Source: Cupriavidus consociatus
GTDB lineage: Bacteria > Pseudomonadota > Gammaproteobacteria > Burkholderiales > Burkholderiaceae
Direction of reading: 5' to 3'
DNA length: 64,000 nucleotides
Assembly: GCF_017814975.1 (NCBI RefSeq)
Contig: NZ_JAGIQA010000002.1
Coordinates: 310,001 to 374,000 of the forward strand
The notes under the pieces were generated by a model. The model made no database searches, was not told the DNA's origin, and was given only the letters and a program-made list of their open reading frames with translations. This document shows, in pieces, positions 53,133 to 63,661 of this stretch. The position numbers and the translations under genes were made by a program. Within the stretch, counting starts at the first letter, position 1; every line of letters begins with the position of its first letter.

Positions 53133-54674
53133 TCAGGCCGCCAGCCTGAACGTCGCCACCGCTTCCTTCAGCCGCTGCGCCTGCTCCTCCAGCGAACCCG
53201 CCGCCGCGGCCGCCTCTTCCACCAGCGCCGCGTTCTGCTGCGTCACCGTATCCATCTGCGTCACCGCCTGGTTCACCTGCTCGATCCCCGAACTTTGCTC
53301 GGCCGACGCCGCGCTGATTTCACCCATGATGTCGGTCACGCGCTTGACCGCCGCGACGATCTCTTCCATGGTCTGGCCTGACTGCGTCACCAGCATGGAG
53401 CCCTTCTCGACGCGATCGACCGAATCCCCGATCAGTGCCTTGATCTCCTTGGCCGCGGTCGCGCTGCGCTGCGCCAGGCTGCGCACTTCGCCCGCCACCA
53501 CGGCAAAGCCCCGGCCCTGCTCGCCGGCACGCGCCGCTTCCACTGCCGCATTCAGCGCCAGGATATTGGTCTGGAAGGCAATGCCTTCGATCACGGCAAT
53601 GATGTCGACCACCTTCTTCGACGCGCCGTTGATCTCTTCCATGGTCTCGGCCACCTTGCCCGCGACTGCGCCGCCCTTCTCGGCGATGTCCGAGGCATTG
53701 ACCGCCAGCGTGCTGGCCTGGCGCGCATTGTCCGCGTTCTGGCGCACGATGCTGGTCAGCTCTTCCATGCTGGCCGCGGTCTGCTGCAGCGACGAGGCCT
53801 GTTCCTCAGTACGCTGCGACAGGTCGGTGTTGCCGGCCGCGATCTGGCTGGTGCCCGACACGATCGACTCGGTGCCCGCGCGCACCTGGCGCACGATGCG
53901 CAGGATATTGGCGTTCATGTCGGCCAATGCCTGCAGCAACTGGCCGGTTTCGTCGCGGCTGTCGACCTCGATGCGGCTGGTGAGATCGCCGGAAGCGACG
54001 GTGCGGGCCACCGCCACCGCGCGATGCAGCGGGCGCGTGATGCCGCTGGTCAGCCAGATCGAGAGCGCAATGCCGATCCCGAGCACCACCACGCCCAGCA
54101 CGATCAGGCTGTTGCGCGCATTGACGTAGATGCCGTTGATCTCGCGCGCGGTGGCGTCGATGCTGGTGCGCTGGATGTCGAGCAGCTTCTGGATCTCGGC
54201 GAGGTAGGCGTCGCCGGCGGGGACAAACTCTTTCTCCAGCACCTGGTTGGCCTCTTCGGTCAGGCCTTCCTGCTTGAGCCTGGTGATCTTGTCGCGGCCG
54301 TTGTTGTATGGGTCGCGCACGCTCAGGATCTTCTGGAACGCGGCCTTTTCCTGCTCGGAACCGAGCATCGGCTGCAGCTTGTCGCGCAGCTGCGCGATGC
54401 CTTCGATCGACGCCTTGGTCTCGGCCGCAAAGAACTGGCCCAGCGACGGGTCGGCGCTGCGCGCCACCGCGGTGGTGCGGCGCACGCTGGTGTGCATGAG
54501 CCGGTACCAGTCACTGACCAGCCGCTCCTTGGTCAGCGGCTGCTGCATCATCGCGTGGGTGCGCTCTGCCACCTGCTGCAGGCGCATCATGCCAAATACC
54601 GTCATGAGCGCTGACAGCAGCAATACCACCCCAAAGCCGATGCCGAGGCGGACCCCGATTCCCAGATTCTTCAT
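53133..54674 (-). CDS. methyl-accepting chemotaxis protein
   Basis: 513-residue membrane chemoreceptor of the Tar/Tsr layout. The first helix is residues 8-30, followed by a periplasmic four-helix-bundle sensor (about 31-188), a second helix (about 190-212), HAMP (about 213-266) and the signalling hairpin. The tip is the conserved [41 protein letters not shown] (about 360-400), and Gln/Glu-rich methylation helices flank it. The ligand cannot be read from the sensor, which includes [20 protein letters not shown], a form common in beta-proteobacteria. It clusters arrays with CheW and CheA, none encoded nearby. It lacks the C-terminal CheR-docking pentapeptide. Confidence 0.95.
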   Translation of the reverse strand: MKNLGIGVRLGIGFGVVLLLSALMTVFGMMRLQQVAERTHAMMQQPLTKERLVSDWYRLMHTSVRRTTAVARSADPSLGQFFAAETKASIEGIAQLRDKLQPMLGSEQEKAAFQKILSVRDPYNNGRDKITRLKQEGLTEEANQVLEKEFVPAGDAYLAEIQKLLDIQRTSIDATAREINGIYVNARNSLIVLGVVVLGIGIALSIWLTSGITRPLHRAVAVARTVASGDLTSRIEVDSRDETGQLLQALADMNANILRIVRQVRAGTESIVSGTSQIAAGNTDLSQRTEEQASSLQQTAASMEELTSIVRQNADNARQASTLAVNASDIAEKGGAVAGKVAETMEEINGASKKVVDIIAVIEGIAFQTNILALNAAVEAARAGEQGRGFAVVAGEVRSLAQRSATAAKEIKALIGDSVDRVEKGSMLVTQSGQTMEEIVAAVKRVTDIMGEISAASAEQSSGIEQVNQAVTQMDTVTQQNAALVEEAAAAAGSLEEQAQRLKEAVATFRLAA

Positions 54675-54946
54675 ATCTTCTACCTGATTAGGACTGGTTA
54701 TGGCGAAGTGCCGGCGCTCGGTGGGCGCGGCGTTCTCCGCTCTTGTCGTCCGCGGGCGGGCCCGATGGGCCGGCGCAGGTGCGGGCTATGGATAGCAACG
54801 GCTTCGGGGGCCGAAACTTTAGGGTCTTCCTCGATTGACGGCGAGAACTGTGCGGATTGCGGCTATAGTGGAGGGATTCCCGGCGCCGGGGCCGTCCAGC
54901 CGGCTCGCGCCGCCGTTGCTCACGCTTTCCCACCTGGAGATCCAGC

Positions 54947-55378
54947 ATGGCCACGCCTCCCAATCCTTTTGCCGATTTCACCAAGCTGATGGAACAGTTC
55001 CGCGTGCCGGGCCTCGACATGAACGCCGTGATCGAGGCGCGCCGCAAGGATATCGAGGCCTTGACCGAGGCCAACCAGCTGGCCTACGCCGGCATGCAGG
55101 CCGTGATGCAGAAGCAGCAGGAAATCTTCATGCAGACCATGCAGCAGCTGCAGGCCGCGGCGCAGCAGTACGGCACCGCCGGCAATCCGGCCGAGGCGAT
55201 GGCCAGGCAGGGCGAGCTGGTGCAGCAGGCACTGCACCAGGCATTCGAGAACATGCGCGAGCTGGCCGTGACCGCGCAGAAGGCGCAGGCCGAGGCGCTG
55301 GCCATCATCGGCAAGCGCGCCGAGCAGAACGTCAAGGAGGCCGGCGAGCTGTTCAAGCAGCCCGGAAGAAAGGCCTAG
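54947..55378 (+). CDS. phasin family protein
   Basis: 143-residue amphipathic helical protein, MATPPNPFADFTKLMEQFRVPGLDMNAVIEARRKDIEALTEANQLAYAGMQAVMQKQQE and a coiled second half ending in EAGELFKQPGRKA. This is the phasin pattern found on the surface of PHB granules, though the group also contains granule-independent members. GGAG precedes the ATG at eight bases. It is followed after nine bases by a SulP transporter gene. With the PHB depolymerase at 3700 it supports a PHB-storing host. The paralogue number cannot be assigned. Confidence 0.88.
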   Translation: MATPPNPFADFTKLMEQFRVPGLDMNAVIEARRKDIEALTEANQLAYAGMQAVMQKQQEIFMQTMQQLQAAAQQYGTAGNPAEAMARQGELVQQALHQAFENMRELAVTAQKAQAEALAIIGKRAEQNVKEAGELFKQPGRKA

Positions 55379-55387
55379 CGGCCGGCC

Positions 55388-57148
55388 GTGGTATCGGACG
55401 GCTTGCCGGCGCGGTCCCGCAACCTGCTGCGCGCCACGCTGGCGCGCCTGATGCCCGGCGCCGCCGAGCTGCTGCACTACCGCCGCGCCGATTTCGGCGT
55501 GGACCTGCAGGCCGGCGTGTCGGTGGCCGCGGTCAGCCTGCCGATCAGCGTGGCCTATGCCCAGCTTGCGGGATTCAGCCCGGTGGTGGGCCTGTACAGC
55601 GTGGTCTTGCCGATGCTGGCCTATGCGCTGTTCGGCTCGTCCCGCCAGATGATCGTCGGGCCCGACGCTGCCACCTGCGCCATGATCGCGGCGACGCTGT
55701 CGCCGCTGGCGCTGCCCGACAGCGAGGCCTACCGGGCGCTGTCGGTTTCCCTGACCTTGCTGACCGGCGTGTTCTGTGTGCTCGCCGGCAAATTCAGGCT
55801 GGGGTTTCTTGCCGACTTTCTGTCGGTGCCGATCCTGGCCGGCCTGCTCAACGGCGTAGCCATCAATATTGCCTTCAGCCAGCTCGGCAAGGTCACCGGA
55901 CTGGCGCTGGCCGGCCGCGACGTGATCGGCCAGGCGGAGTCGCTGCTGCGGCAGCTCGGCGGCATCCACTGGCCCACCGCCGCGCTGGCCGCGCTGACGC
56001 TGGCGGTGTACTTCGGTGCCCGGGCCTGGCAGCCGCGCGCGCCGGGGGCGTTGTTCGCGCTCGCGGTGGCGACCTTTGTCACATGGATGCTGGGATTGCA
56101 GGGGCTGGGGGTGCAAGTGATCGGCCCGGTGCCCGCCGGCCTGCCGCCGCTGATCGCGCCGTCGATGCCGCACGAGCTGTTCGGCACGCTGTTCCCGGCC
56201 GCTGCCGCGCTGGCGCTGGTGTCGCTCAGCAGCGGCCTGCTGACCAGCCGCAGCTTCGCCGCGCGCAACGGCTACAGTATCGATGCCAGCCAGGAATTCA
56301 TCGGCATCGGCGCGGCCAGCATCGCCAGCGCGCTCAGCCAGGGCTTCGCGGTCAGCGGCTCGAGTTCGCGCACCGCCATCAATGAGGCCGCCGGCGGGCG
56401 CACGCGCATGGTGTCGGTGATCGGCGCCCTGGCCGTGCTGCTGGTGTTGCTGTTTCTCACCGACCTGCTGGCCGCACTGCCCGCGGCGGCGCTCGGCGCG
56501 ATCCTGATCGCGTCGGCGTTCAGCCTGTTCGACTTCGGCGGCCTGATGGCGCTGCGCCGCTACAGCCGCAGCGAGCATGGCATTGCGCTGGTCACGGTGG
56601 CGGGCGTGGTGCTGCTGGGCGTGATGTCGGGAATCCTGCTGGCGGTGGCCATTGCCCTGCTGCGCTTCCTGGCGCAGATGGCGCGGCCCGGCGAGCAGCA
56701 GCTAGGCCTGTGGAGCGGGCACGACGGTTTCTACGAACTCGCCCACTACCCCGCGGCCAGGGCCGTGCCGGGCCTGCTGATCTACCGCTTCGAGTCGCCG
56801 CTGACGTTCTTCAACGCGGATTTCGTGCGCCAGCGCGTCCTCGCGCTGGCGGCGCTGCATGACGCGCGCTGGGTGGTGATCGATGCCATTTCGATCGCGC
56901 ACGTGGACCTGACCGGCGCCACCATGATGCGCGACCTGCAGGCCCAGCTCGCGGCCCGCGGCGCCCAGCTGGTGATCGCCGGGCGCACGGCGCAGCTGAC
57001 CGCATGGCTGAGCCAGCGCGGCATCGCGCCGGACGGCACCGGGATTCTGTTCCATCCGTCCAAGCAGGCGGCGCTGGAGGCGTACCAGGCTGCGGGGCCG
57101 CACAGCGGCACCGGCTCGCCCCGCATCCCGGGCACCACAACCACCTGA
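55388..57148 (+). CDS. SulP family anion transporter with STAS domain
   Basis: 586-residue inner-membrane transporter of the SLC26/SulP family. A hydrophobic core of about twelve to fourteen helices (residues 40-440) includes SVAAVSLPISVAYAQLAGFSPVVGLYSVVLPMLAYALFGSSRQMIVGPDAATCAMIAA and GFAVSGSSSRTAINEAAGGRTRMVSV. A cytoplasmic STAS domain (about 460-565) follows with WVVIDAISIAHVDLTGATMMRDLQAQL. Members carry sulfate, bicarbonate or dicarboxylates; the substrate is not determined. The GTG at 55388 is nine bases after the phasin stop, so the two may be co-transcribed; no ATG fits the first helix better. Confidence 0.9.
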   Translation: MVSDGLPARSRNLLRATLARLMPGAAELLHYRRADFGVDLQAGVSVAAVSLPISVAYAQLAGFSPVVGLYSVVLPMLAYALFGSSRQMIVGPDAATCAMIAATLSPLALPDSEAYRALSVSLTLLTGVFCVLAGKFRLGFLADFLSVPILAGLLNGVAINIAFSQLGKVTGLALAGRDVIGQAESLLRQLGGIHWPTAALAALTLAVYFGARAWQPRAPGALFALAVATFVTWMLGLQGLGVQVIGPVPAGLPPLIAPSMPHELFGTLFPAAAALALVSLSSGLLTSRSFAARNGYSIDASQEFIGIGAASIASALSQGFAVSGSSSRTAINEAAGGRTRMVSVIGALAVLLVLLFLTDLLAALPAAALGAILIASAFSLFDFGGLMALRRYSRSEHGIALVTVAGVVLLGVMSGILLAVAIALLRFLAQMARPGEQQLGLWSGHDGFYELAHYPAARAVPGLLIYRFESPLTFFNADFVRQRVLALAALHDARWVVIDAISIAHVDLTGATMMRDLQAQLAARGAQLVIAGRTAQLTAWLSQRGIAPDGTGILFHPSKQAALEAYQAAGPHSGTGSPRIPGTTTT

Positions 57149-57190
57149 CGGGGCAAGCCGGCCGGCCTTGCACCGGCCGTCCGGTCAGGT
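57142..57190. terminator. hairpin region between convergent genes
   Basis: ACCTGAC and GTCAGGT arms enclose GC-rich inner repeats (GCAAG / CTTGC, CCGGCC), giving a long imperfect stem between the SulP and glutamate dehydrogenase stops. No T-run, so terminator function is uncertain. Confidence 0.4.
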
Positions 57191-57192
57191 CG

Positions 57193-58536
57193 TCAGATCA
57201 CCCCTTGCGCCAGCATGGCATCCGCCACCTTGACGAAGCCGGCGATATTCGCGCCTTCCACGTAGTTGATATACCCGCCCGCCTTCTGCCCGTGGTGGAT
57301 GCAGTTCTGGTGGATGTCCTTCATGATCGCGTGCAGCTTCTCGTCGACCTCGGCGTGGTGCCACGACAGGCGCATCGCGTTCTGCGACATCTCCAGGCCG
57401 GAGGTCGCCACGCCGCCGGCGTTGCTGGCCTTGCCCGGCGCGTAGAGAATCTTCGCGTCGACGAAGCGATCGACGGCTTCCAGCGTCGACGGCATGTTGG
57501 CGCCTTCGGCCACGCAGATCACGCCGTTGCCGAGCAGGGTTTCGGCATCGTTGCCGTCGAGCTCGTTCTGCGTTGCGCACGGCAGCGCGACGTCGGCGGG
57601 CACGTGCCAAGGGGTGCGGCCGGCCTCGAAGGTCATGCCGTGGCGGGCGGCAAAGTCGGTCAGGCGGCCGCGCTCTTCGTTCTTGAAGGCCATCACTTCA
57701 GCCAGCTGCTCGGTGGTCATGCCTTGCGGGTAGTGCAGCACGCCGCCGGAGTCCGACAGGGTCAGCACCCTGGCGCCCAGCTCGATCGCCTTCTCGGCAG
57801 CGTATTGCGCCACGTTGCCCGAGCCGGAGATCAGCACGCGCAGGCCGTCGAATGCGCGGCCGCGACGGTGCAGCATTTCCTGGGCGAAGTAGACGGTGCC
57901 ATAGCCGGTGGCTTCCGGGCGCATCAGGCTGCCGCCATAGGCCAGGCCCTTGCCGGTAAACACGCAGGCGGACTGGTTCGACAGCTTCTTCATCATGCCG
58001 GCCATGAAGCCGACTTCACGCGCGCCCACGCCGATGTCGCCGGCCGGGATATCGGTGTCGGGGCCGAGGTGACGGTACAGCTCGGTCACCAGCGCCTGGC
58101 AGAAGCGCATCACTTCGCCGTCGGACTTGCCCTTGGGATCGAAGTCCGAGCCACCCTTGCCGCCGCCCATGGGCAGCGTGGTCAGCGCGTTCTTGAAGGT
58201 CTGCTCGAAGCCGAGGAATTTCAGCACCGACAGGTTCACGGTCGGGTGGAAGCGCATGCCGCCCTTGTACGGGCCGATCGCCGAGCTGTGCTGGACGCGG
58301 AAGGCGCGATTGACCTGCACCTGGTTGCGGTCATCGGTCCAGGCCACGCGGAACTGGATCACGCGCTCGGGCTCCACCAGCCGCTCGAGCAGGGCCTGGT
58401 CGGCGTAGCGCGGATTGCGCTCGACGAACGGCCAGAGCGTCATCATCACTTCCTTCACGGCCTGGAGGAATTCAGGTTGATTGGGGTCGCGGCGGGCGAC
58501 CCCCGCCAGGAATGCGTCGAGGGAAGGAGCGTTCAC
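57193..58536 (-). CDS. gdhA: NADP-specific glutamate dehydrogenase
   Basis: 447 residues, exactly the usual length of the hexameric NADP enzyme. It makes glutamate from 2-oxoglutarate and ammonia. Substrate-binding and catalytic elements are GPYKGGMRFHPTVNLSVLKFLGFEQTFKNALTTLPMGGGKGGSDFDPKGKS, with the catalytic Lys in the GGGKGG/PMGGGK region, PAGDIGVGAREVGFM and the NADP fold VLISGSGNVAQYAAEKA. I start at the GTG at 58536 (translated MNAPSLDAFLAG) because this gives the family N-terminus; the frame continues 49 codons upstream without similarity. Converges with the SulP gene. Confidence 0.95.
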   Translation of the reverse strand: MNAPSLDAFLAGVARRDPNQPEFLQAVKEVMMTLWPFVERNPRYADQALLERLVEPERVIQFRVAWTDDRNQVQVNRAFRVQHSSAIGPYKGGMRFHPTVNLSVLKFLGFEQTFKNALTTLPMGGGKGGSDFDPKGKSDGEVMRFCQALVTELYRHLGPDTDIPAGDIGVGAREVGFMAGMMKKLSNQSACVFTGKGLAYGGSLMRPEATGYGTVYFAQEMLHRRGRAFDGLRVLISGSGNVAQYAAEKAIELGARVLTLSDSGGVLHYPQGMTTEQLAEVMAFKNEERGRLTDFAARHGMTFEAGRTPWHVPADVALPCATQNELDGNDAETLLGNGVICVAEGANMPSTLEAVDRFVDAKILYAPGKASNAGGVATSGLEMSQNAMRLSWHHAEVDEKLHAIMKDIHQNCIHHGQKAGGYINYVEGANIAGFVKVADAMLAQGVI

Positions 58537-58825
58537 GATGTCTCTGCTGTGCTGGTGCTGTGTCTGGTGTGACGGCGCTGCCGGCTGGTGCCGGTCTCTG
58601 GAGCCGCCTGGCGTTGCGCCGAGGGGAAGGTGGGTGGCCTCCGGTTGTCCAGACATCCACGGCATGCCGTGCTTGTCTGGCAACCCGAAACTGTAGCACC
58701 AGCATGGGGCATGTAGCAGTCAAAACACCTTTGACTGCCACGTGAAGGCTACATTTTGGTGCGAACAGCGGGGCTTTTTGTGCGATCAGCGCACAAATGC
58801 GATCGAAAAACGACTTACAGCAAGG

Positions 58826-59581
58826 CTAGGCGATCAGCAGCTTGGCGCCGCGCTCCTTCAGCGCTGCCCCGATTTCCGGCTCGGGCGCCATGTCCGTGAT
58901 CAGCCACGCGGCCAGGTCGAAATGCTTGATCGTCACGCCGGTGTTGCGGCCGAACTTGGTGTGGTCCGCCACCACGCAAGCGGTGTCGGCGGCCATCAGC
59001 ATGCGGCTGCGCAACTCGGCCGCTGCGCGCGAGAAGTCGCAGATCTCGCCGCGCGGGGTGACGCCGCCGATGCCGATAAAGGCAAAATCGGTGTGGTAGC
59101 GCGTCAGCTGCTCGATGGTGTCCCAGCCGTGGGTCGCATCCTCGTTGTCCTGCAGCTCGCCGCCGAGCACGATCACGCGGTTGCCGTTGCGCCGGCCCAG
59201 CAACTGGGCGATGGCGAGGTCGTTGGTGTAGACCAGCAGGTTGTGGTGGCCGAGCAGCGCCTGCGCCACCGCGTGGGTGGTGGTGCCGTAATCCAGGATC
59301 AGCGATGCACCGTCGCGCACCAGTTCCGCGGCGCGCACGCCAATGGCGCGCTTGCCTTCGGCATTGACCGCGGCGCGGGTCTGGGTGTCGGGCTCGGTGC
59401 GGTCCGAGGCGAGCGCGCCGCCGTGGGTCAGCACCAGCAGGCCGCGGCCCGCGAGCGTATTCAGGTCGCGCCGGATGGTCTCGCGCGAGACGTCGAGCTC
59501 GGCCACCAGTTCGCTGATGGCCAGCGCGCCGGTGGCGGAGAGCTGGTCGAGGATGTATTTCTGCCGTTGTTCGGCGAGCAC
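58826..59581 (-). CDS. DeoR/GlpR-type transcriptional regulator
   Basis: 251-residue regulator. The N-terminal helix-turn-helix, residues 6-57, is RQKYILDQLSATGALAISELVAELDVSRETIRRDLNTLAGRGLLVLTHGGA, the classic DeoR signature. The sugar-phosphate-sensing domain has DYGTTTHAVAQAL, VYTNDLAIAQLL, IGIGGVTPRGEICDFSRAAAELRSRML and ACVVADHTKFGR. The start is the GTG at 59581. It sits alone, with the repeat element upstream; its regulon cannot be inferred from neighbours. Confidence 0.9.
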   Translation of the reverse strand: MLAEQRQKYILDQLSATGALAISELVAELDVSRETIRRDLNTLAGRGLLVLTHGGALASDRTEPDTQTRAAVNAEGKRAIGVRAAELVRDGASLILDYGTTTHAVAQALLGHHNLLVYTNDLAIAQLLGRRNGNRVIVLGGELQDNEDATHGWDTIEQLTRYHTDFAFIGIGGVTPRGEICDFSRAAAELRSRMLMAADTACVVADHTKFGRNTGVTIKHFDLAAWLITDMAPEPEIGAALKERGAKLLIA

Positions 59582-59650
59582 GGGGACTCCGGGAGCGTCG
59601 GGGGATGGGCGGTGATTCTAGCGCAGCGGTCCGGGATCAACCGCTTGTGT

Positions 59651-59776
59651 GCTCCCTCTCCCGCTTGCGGGAGAGGGTTGGGGTGAGGGCCGGAGCATCA
59701 ACGAAGTGACGCCGGTCGCCATTGCCAGCGCCCGCCCTCACCCCCGGCCCCTCTCCCGCAAGCGGGAGAGGGGAGC
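59651..59776. repeat. GC-rich inverted-repeat element, copy 2
   Basis: A 126-base element bounded by GCTCCCTCTCCCGC and GCGGGAGAGGGGAGC. Each end is itself a small hairpin (CTCTCCCGC-TTGC-GGGAGAG and CTCTCCCGCAAGCGGGAGAG), with a core holding AACGAAGTGACG. It is related to the element at 53007-53114 and lies between two minus-strand genes, where it could also act as a terminator for phnY. Confidence 0.8.
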
Positions 59777-59808
59777 AAACCAGCGGTCGAATCAGCTTTC
59801 CTGGTACC

Positions 59809-61272
59809 TCACGCCCACGGCAACGTCACCGTCTTCAAATTGGTAAAACTCTTGGCCGCCTCCTGCACGCCTTCCTTGTACCCCAGCCCCGAGTCCTTGA
59901 TGCCGCCGAACGGCGTCAGCTCGATGCGGTAGCCCGGCACTTCCCACAGGTTCACCGTGCCGACATGCAGCGAGTTGGCGATCTTCGTGAACGCCTCGAT
60001 ATCGTTCGTGCAGACCCCCGACGACAAGCCAAAGGCCGTGCCGTTGGAAATCCGGATCGCATCATCGACATCGCGGAACGTGATGATGGGCGATACCGGC
60101 CCGAAGGTCTCCTCGCGCACCACCGTCATCGCCGGGTCGACGCGGTCGATCACCGCAGGCGCGTAGCTGGCGCCATTGCGCTGGTTGCCGACCAGCAGCC
60201 GCGCACCCTGTGCCACCGCCTCGTTGACGCGTGCCTCGAACAGCATGGCGGCCTCTTCGTCGATCACCGTGCCCATGTCGACGCCACGGTCCATCGGGTC
60301 GCCGTACTTCCACGCGCGGGTCTTCTCCACCACCAGCTCGGTGAAGCGCGCCGCCACAGACTGGTGCACCAGCATGCGCTTGACCGCGGTGCAGCGCTGG
60401 CCCGAGTTCTTGTACGAGCCCTGCACCGCGAGGTCGGAGGCGCGCTCGAGATCGGCGTCGGCCAGCACGATCAGCGGATCGTTGCCGCCCAGCTCCAGCA
60501 CCACGCGCTTGTAGCCGGCCTTGCTGGCGATGTACTTGCCGATCGCCACCCCGCCGGTGAAGGTGACGAGATCGACCGCCGGATGGGTGATCAGTTCGTC
60601 GGCGATCTCGCGCGGGTCGCCGGTGACGACCTGCAGCATCTGCGGCGGCAGCCCCGCCTCGTAAAGCAGGTCGGCCAGGTAGTACGCCGACAGGGGCACC
60701 TTTTCCGACGGCTTCAGCACCATGCGGTTGTTGGTGGCGATCGACGGCGCCACCTTGTGCGCCACCTGGTTCATCGGGTGGTTGAACGGGGTGATGGCGC
60801 AGATCACGCCGAGCAGCGGCTCGCGCTGCGTCAGCACGCGGCGCTTCTTGCCGTGCGGGGTCAGGTCGCAGGAGAACAGCTGGCCGTCGTCGCGCAGCGC
60901 CTCGGTGGCGGCGAAGCCGAGCACGTCGGCCACGCGGCCGATCTCGTACAGCGAGTCCTTCTTGGACAGGCCGGACTCCAGCGTGATCAGGTCCGACGCT
61001 TCTTCGGTGCGCTCGCGCAGCAGCGCGGCGGCGCGGTTCAGGATGGCGGCGCGCTCGTAGCGGGTCAGCGTGGAACGGTACGCCCGCGCCACGTCGAAGG
61101 CGCGGCGCACGTCGTCGATCGTGGCCTTTGGCACGGTACCCACCAGCGTGCCGTCATACGGGTTGCGCACCTCGATCACGCGCTCGCGCACGATCTTCTG
61201 GCCATCGATGCGCAGCGCCTCGGCGCGGAAGTGCGGGCTGAGATTGCCTGCAGGGAATTGGGGGGCGTTCAT
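59809..61272 (-). CDS. phnY: phosphonoacetaldehyde dehydrogenase
   Basis: 487-residue aldehyde dehydrogenase family enzyme oxidising phosphonoacetaldehyde to phosphonoacetate with NAD. The catalytic residues are intact: Asn in [14 protein letters not shown], Glu in VLELGGNDP and Cys in [12 protein letters not shown]. It is assigned to PhnY rather than another family member because it lies directly behind phnA and a GntR regulator in the known phnAY arrangement of 2-aminoethylphosphonate breakdown. CGGAGGAATTCC precedes the ATG at 61272. PhnW, the aminoethylphosphonate transaminase that would supply the aldehyde, is not in the window. Confidence 0.88.
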   Translation of the reverse strand: MNAPQFPAGNLSPHFRAEALRIDGQKIVRERVIEVRNPYDGTLVGTVPKATIDDVRRAFDVARAYRSTLTRYERAAILNRAAALLRERTEEASDLITLESGLSKKDSLYEIGRVADVLGFAATEALRDDGQLFSCDLTPHGKKRRVLTQREPLLGVICAITPFNHPMNQVAHKVAPSIATNNRMVLKPSEKVPLSAYYLADLLYEAGLPPQMLQVVTGDPREIADELITHPAVDLVTFTGGVAIGKYIASKAGYKRVVLELGGNDPLIVLADADLERASDLAVQGSYKNSGQRCTAVKRMLVHQSVAARFTELVVEKTRAWKYGDPMDRGVDMGTVIDEEAAMLFEARVNEAVAQGARLLVGNQRNGASYAPAVIDRVDPAMTVVREETFGPVSPIITFRDVDDAIRISNGTAFGLSSGVCTNDIEAFTKIANSLHVGTVNLWEVPGYRIELTPFGGIKDSGLGYKEGVQEAAKSFTNLKTVTLPWA

Positions 61273-61315
61273 GGAATTCCTCCGGTCAGTACGGGTGCAG
61301 CGGCCCGTCGCGGGC

Positions 61316-62673
<1,358 letters not shown>

Positions 62674-63393
62674 TCAGGCGGCCGCGCCGGTGCTGGCGGT
62701 ACCGGCGGCACCGGGATCGACCGCGGCATGCATGCGCGCGCGCCCGCGGTCGACGTGTTCGCGCATCAGCCGCGCCGCCAGCTCGCCATCGCGCGCGGCG
62801 ATGGCCGAGACGATGGCGCGGTGCTCGCGCGTGGAATCGGGCATGGCAGCGTTGCTGCCGGACAGCGCCTCGCGCCGGAACAGCGTCAGCTCCTTGACCA
62901 GGCGCCGGTAGGTGTCGAGCAGCTTGCGGTTGCCGGCCAGCTCGACCATGCGGTCGTGGAAGGCTAAGTTCAGGCGCGCGTATTCGTCCAGGTCTCGGGC
63001 AGCGCTGGCGGCGCCCAACGCCTCGACCAGTGCGCGCAGTTCGCGCAACCCTTCCGCCGTGATGCGGGCCGCGAGTTGCCGGCCGACGAATTCATCGAGC
63101 ACCGCGCGCAGTTCATAGAGCTCGTCGGCTTCCTGCACCGAGATGGCACGCACGAAGACGCCGCGGTTCTTTTCGGTGCGCAGCAGGCCGGCCTGCTCCA
63201 GCGCGCGGAATGCTTCACGCACCGGGCCGCGCGAGACCTTGAGCTGGCCCGCGACTTCGATCTCGTTGAGCTTGGCGCCCGGCGGCAGTTCGCCGGACAT
63301 GATCCGCAGCTCCAGTTCGCGCTGCACCAGCGTGGTCAGCGACTGGCTCTGCAGGATGGTGATTTCGCTCGCCAGCGGCGCTTGGCGTGACAT
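62674..63393 (-). CDS. GntR/FadR-type regulator of the phosphonate locus
   Basis: 239-residue regulator. The winged helix is at about 20-85 (TTLVQRELELRIMSGELPPGAKLNEIEVAGQLKVSRGPVREAFRALEQAGLLRTEKNRGVFVRA) with a helical FCD effector domain (about 95-225; metal-type LNLAFHDRMVELAGNRKLL and EHRAIVSAIAARD). FCD regulators sense small carboxylates; here a phosphonate is likely since it heads phnA-phnY and faces an aminoethylphosphonate-type binding protein. CGGAG precedes the ATG at 63393. A TATTGT-CA-ACAATA dyad lies 71 bases upstream. Confidence 0.87.
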   Translation of the reverse strand: MSRQAPLASEITILQSQSLTTLVQRELELRIMSGELPPGAKLNEIEVAGQLKVSRGPVREAFRALEQAGLLRTEKNRGVFVRAISVQEADELYELRAVLDEFVGRQLAARITAEGLRELRALVEALGAASAARDLDEYARLNLAFHDRMVELAGNRKLLDTYRRLVKELTLFRREALSGSNAAMPDSTREHRAIVSAIAARDGELAARLMREHVDRGRARMHAAVDPGAAGTASTGAAA

Positions 63394-63463
63394 GAAAACT
63401 CCGGTTTGTGACGGTTTCGGCAATATCGAAAATCCTTATTGCGATTAAAGCAAGCGGTTTGTA

Positions 63464-63477
63464 TATTGTCAACAATA
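63464..63477. promoter_or_regulatory. TATTGT-CA-ACAATA operator dyad
   Basis: Palindrome with six-base arms in the divergent region between the GntR regulator and the binding-protein gene. TTGT/ACAA half-sites are common for FCD-type GntR proteins, so it is the likely site of the adjacent regulator. Confidence 0.5.
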
Positions 63478-63661
63478 GAGACATCGGCCACGCTGACAGG
63501 GTGATGGAAGGGGCCATGAAAGACTAGGAATATGTCTTGAAAGTGTTGCAGTACAAGGGTTTCAAGGAGAACGATGGTTTTGCAACGCACCGCCACACGT
63601 TGCAACATATTCACCAAATTGACACATATCTCCACCTACAATGCCAGAAAACGGAGGCCCC

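Noticed and set aside
54835..56578. Long frames on both strands over the phasin and SulP genes
   Set aside because: Gly/Arg/Ala-rich shadow products; the phasin and SulP frames have family motifs and ribosome binding sites.
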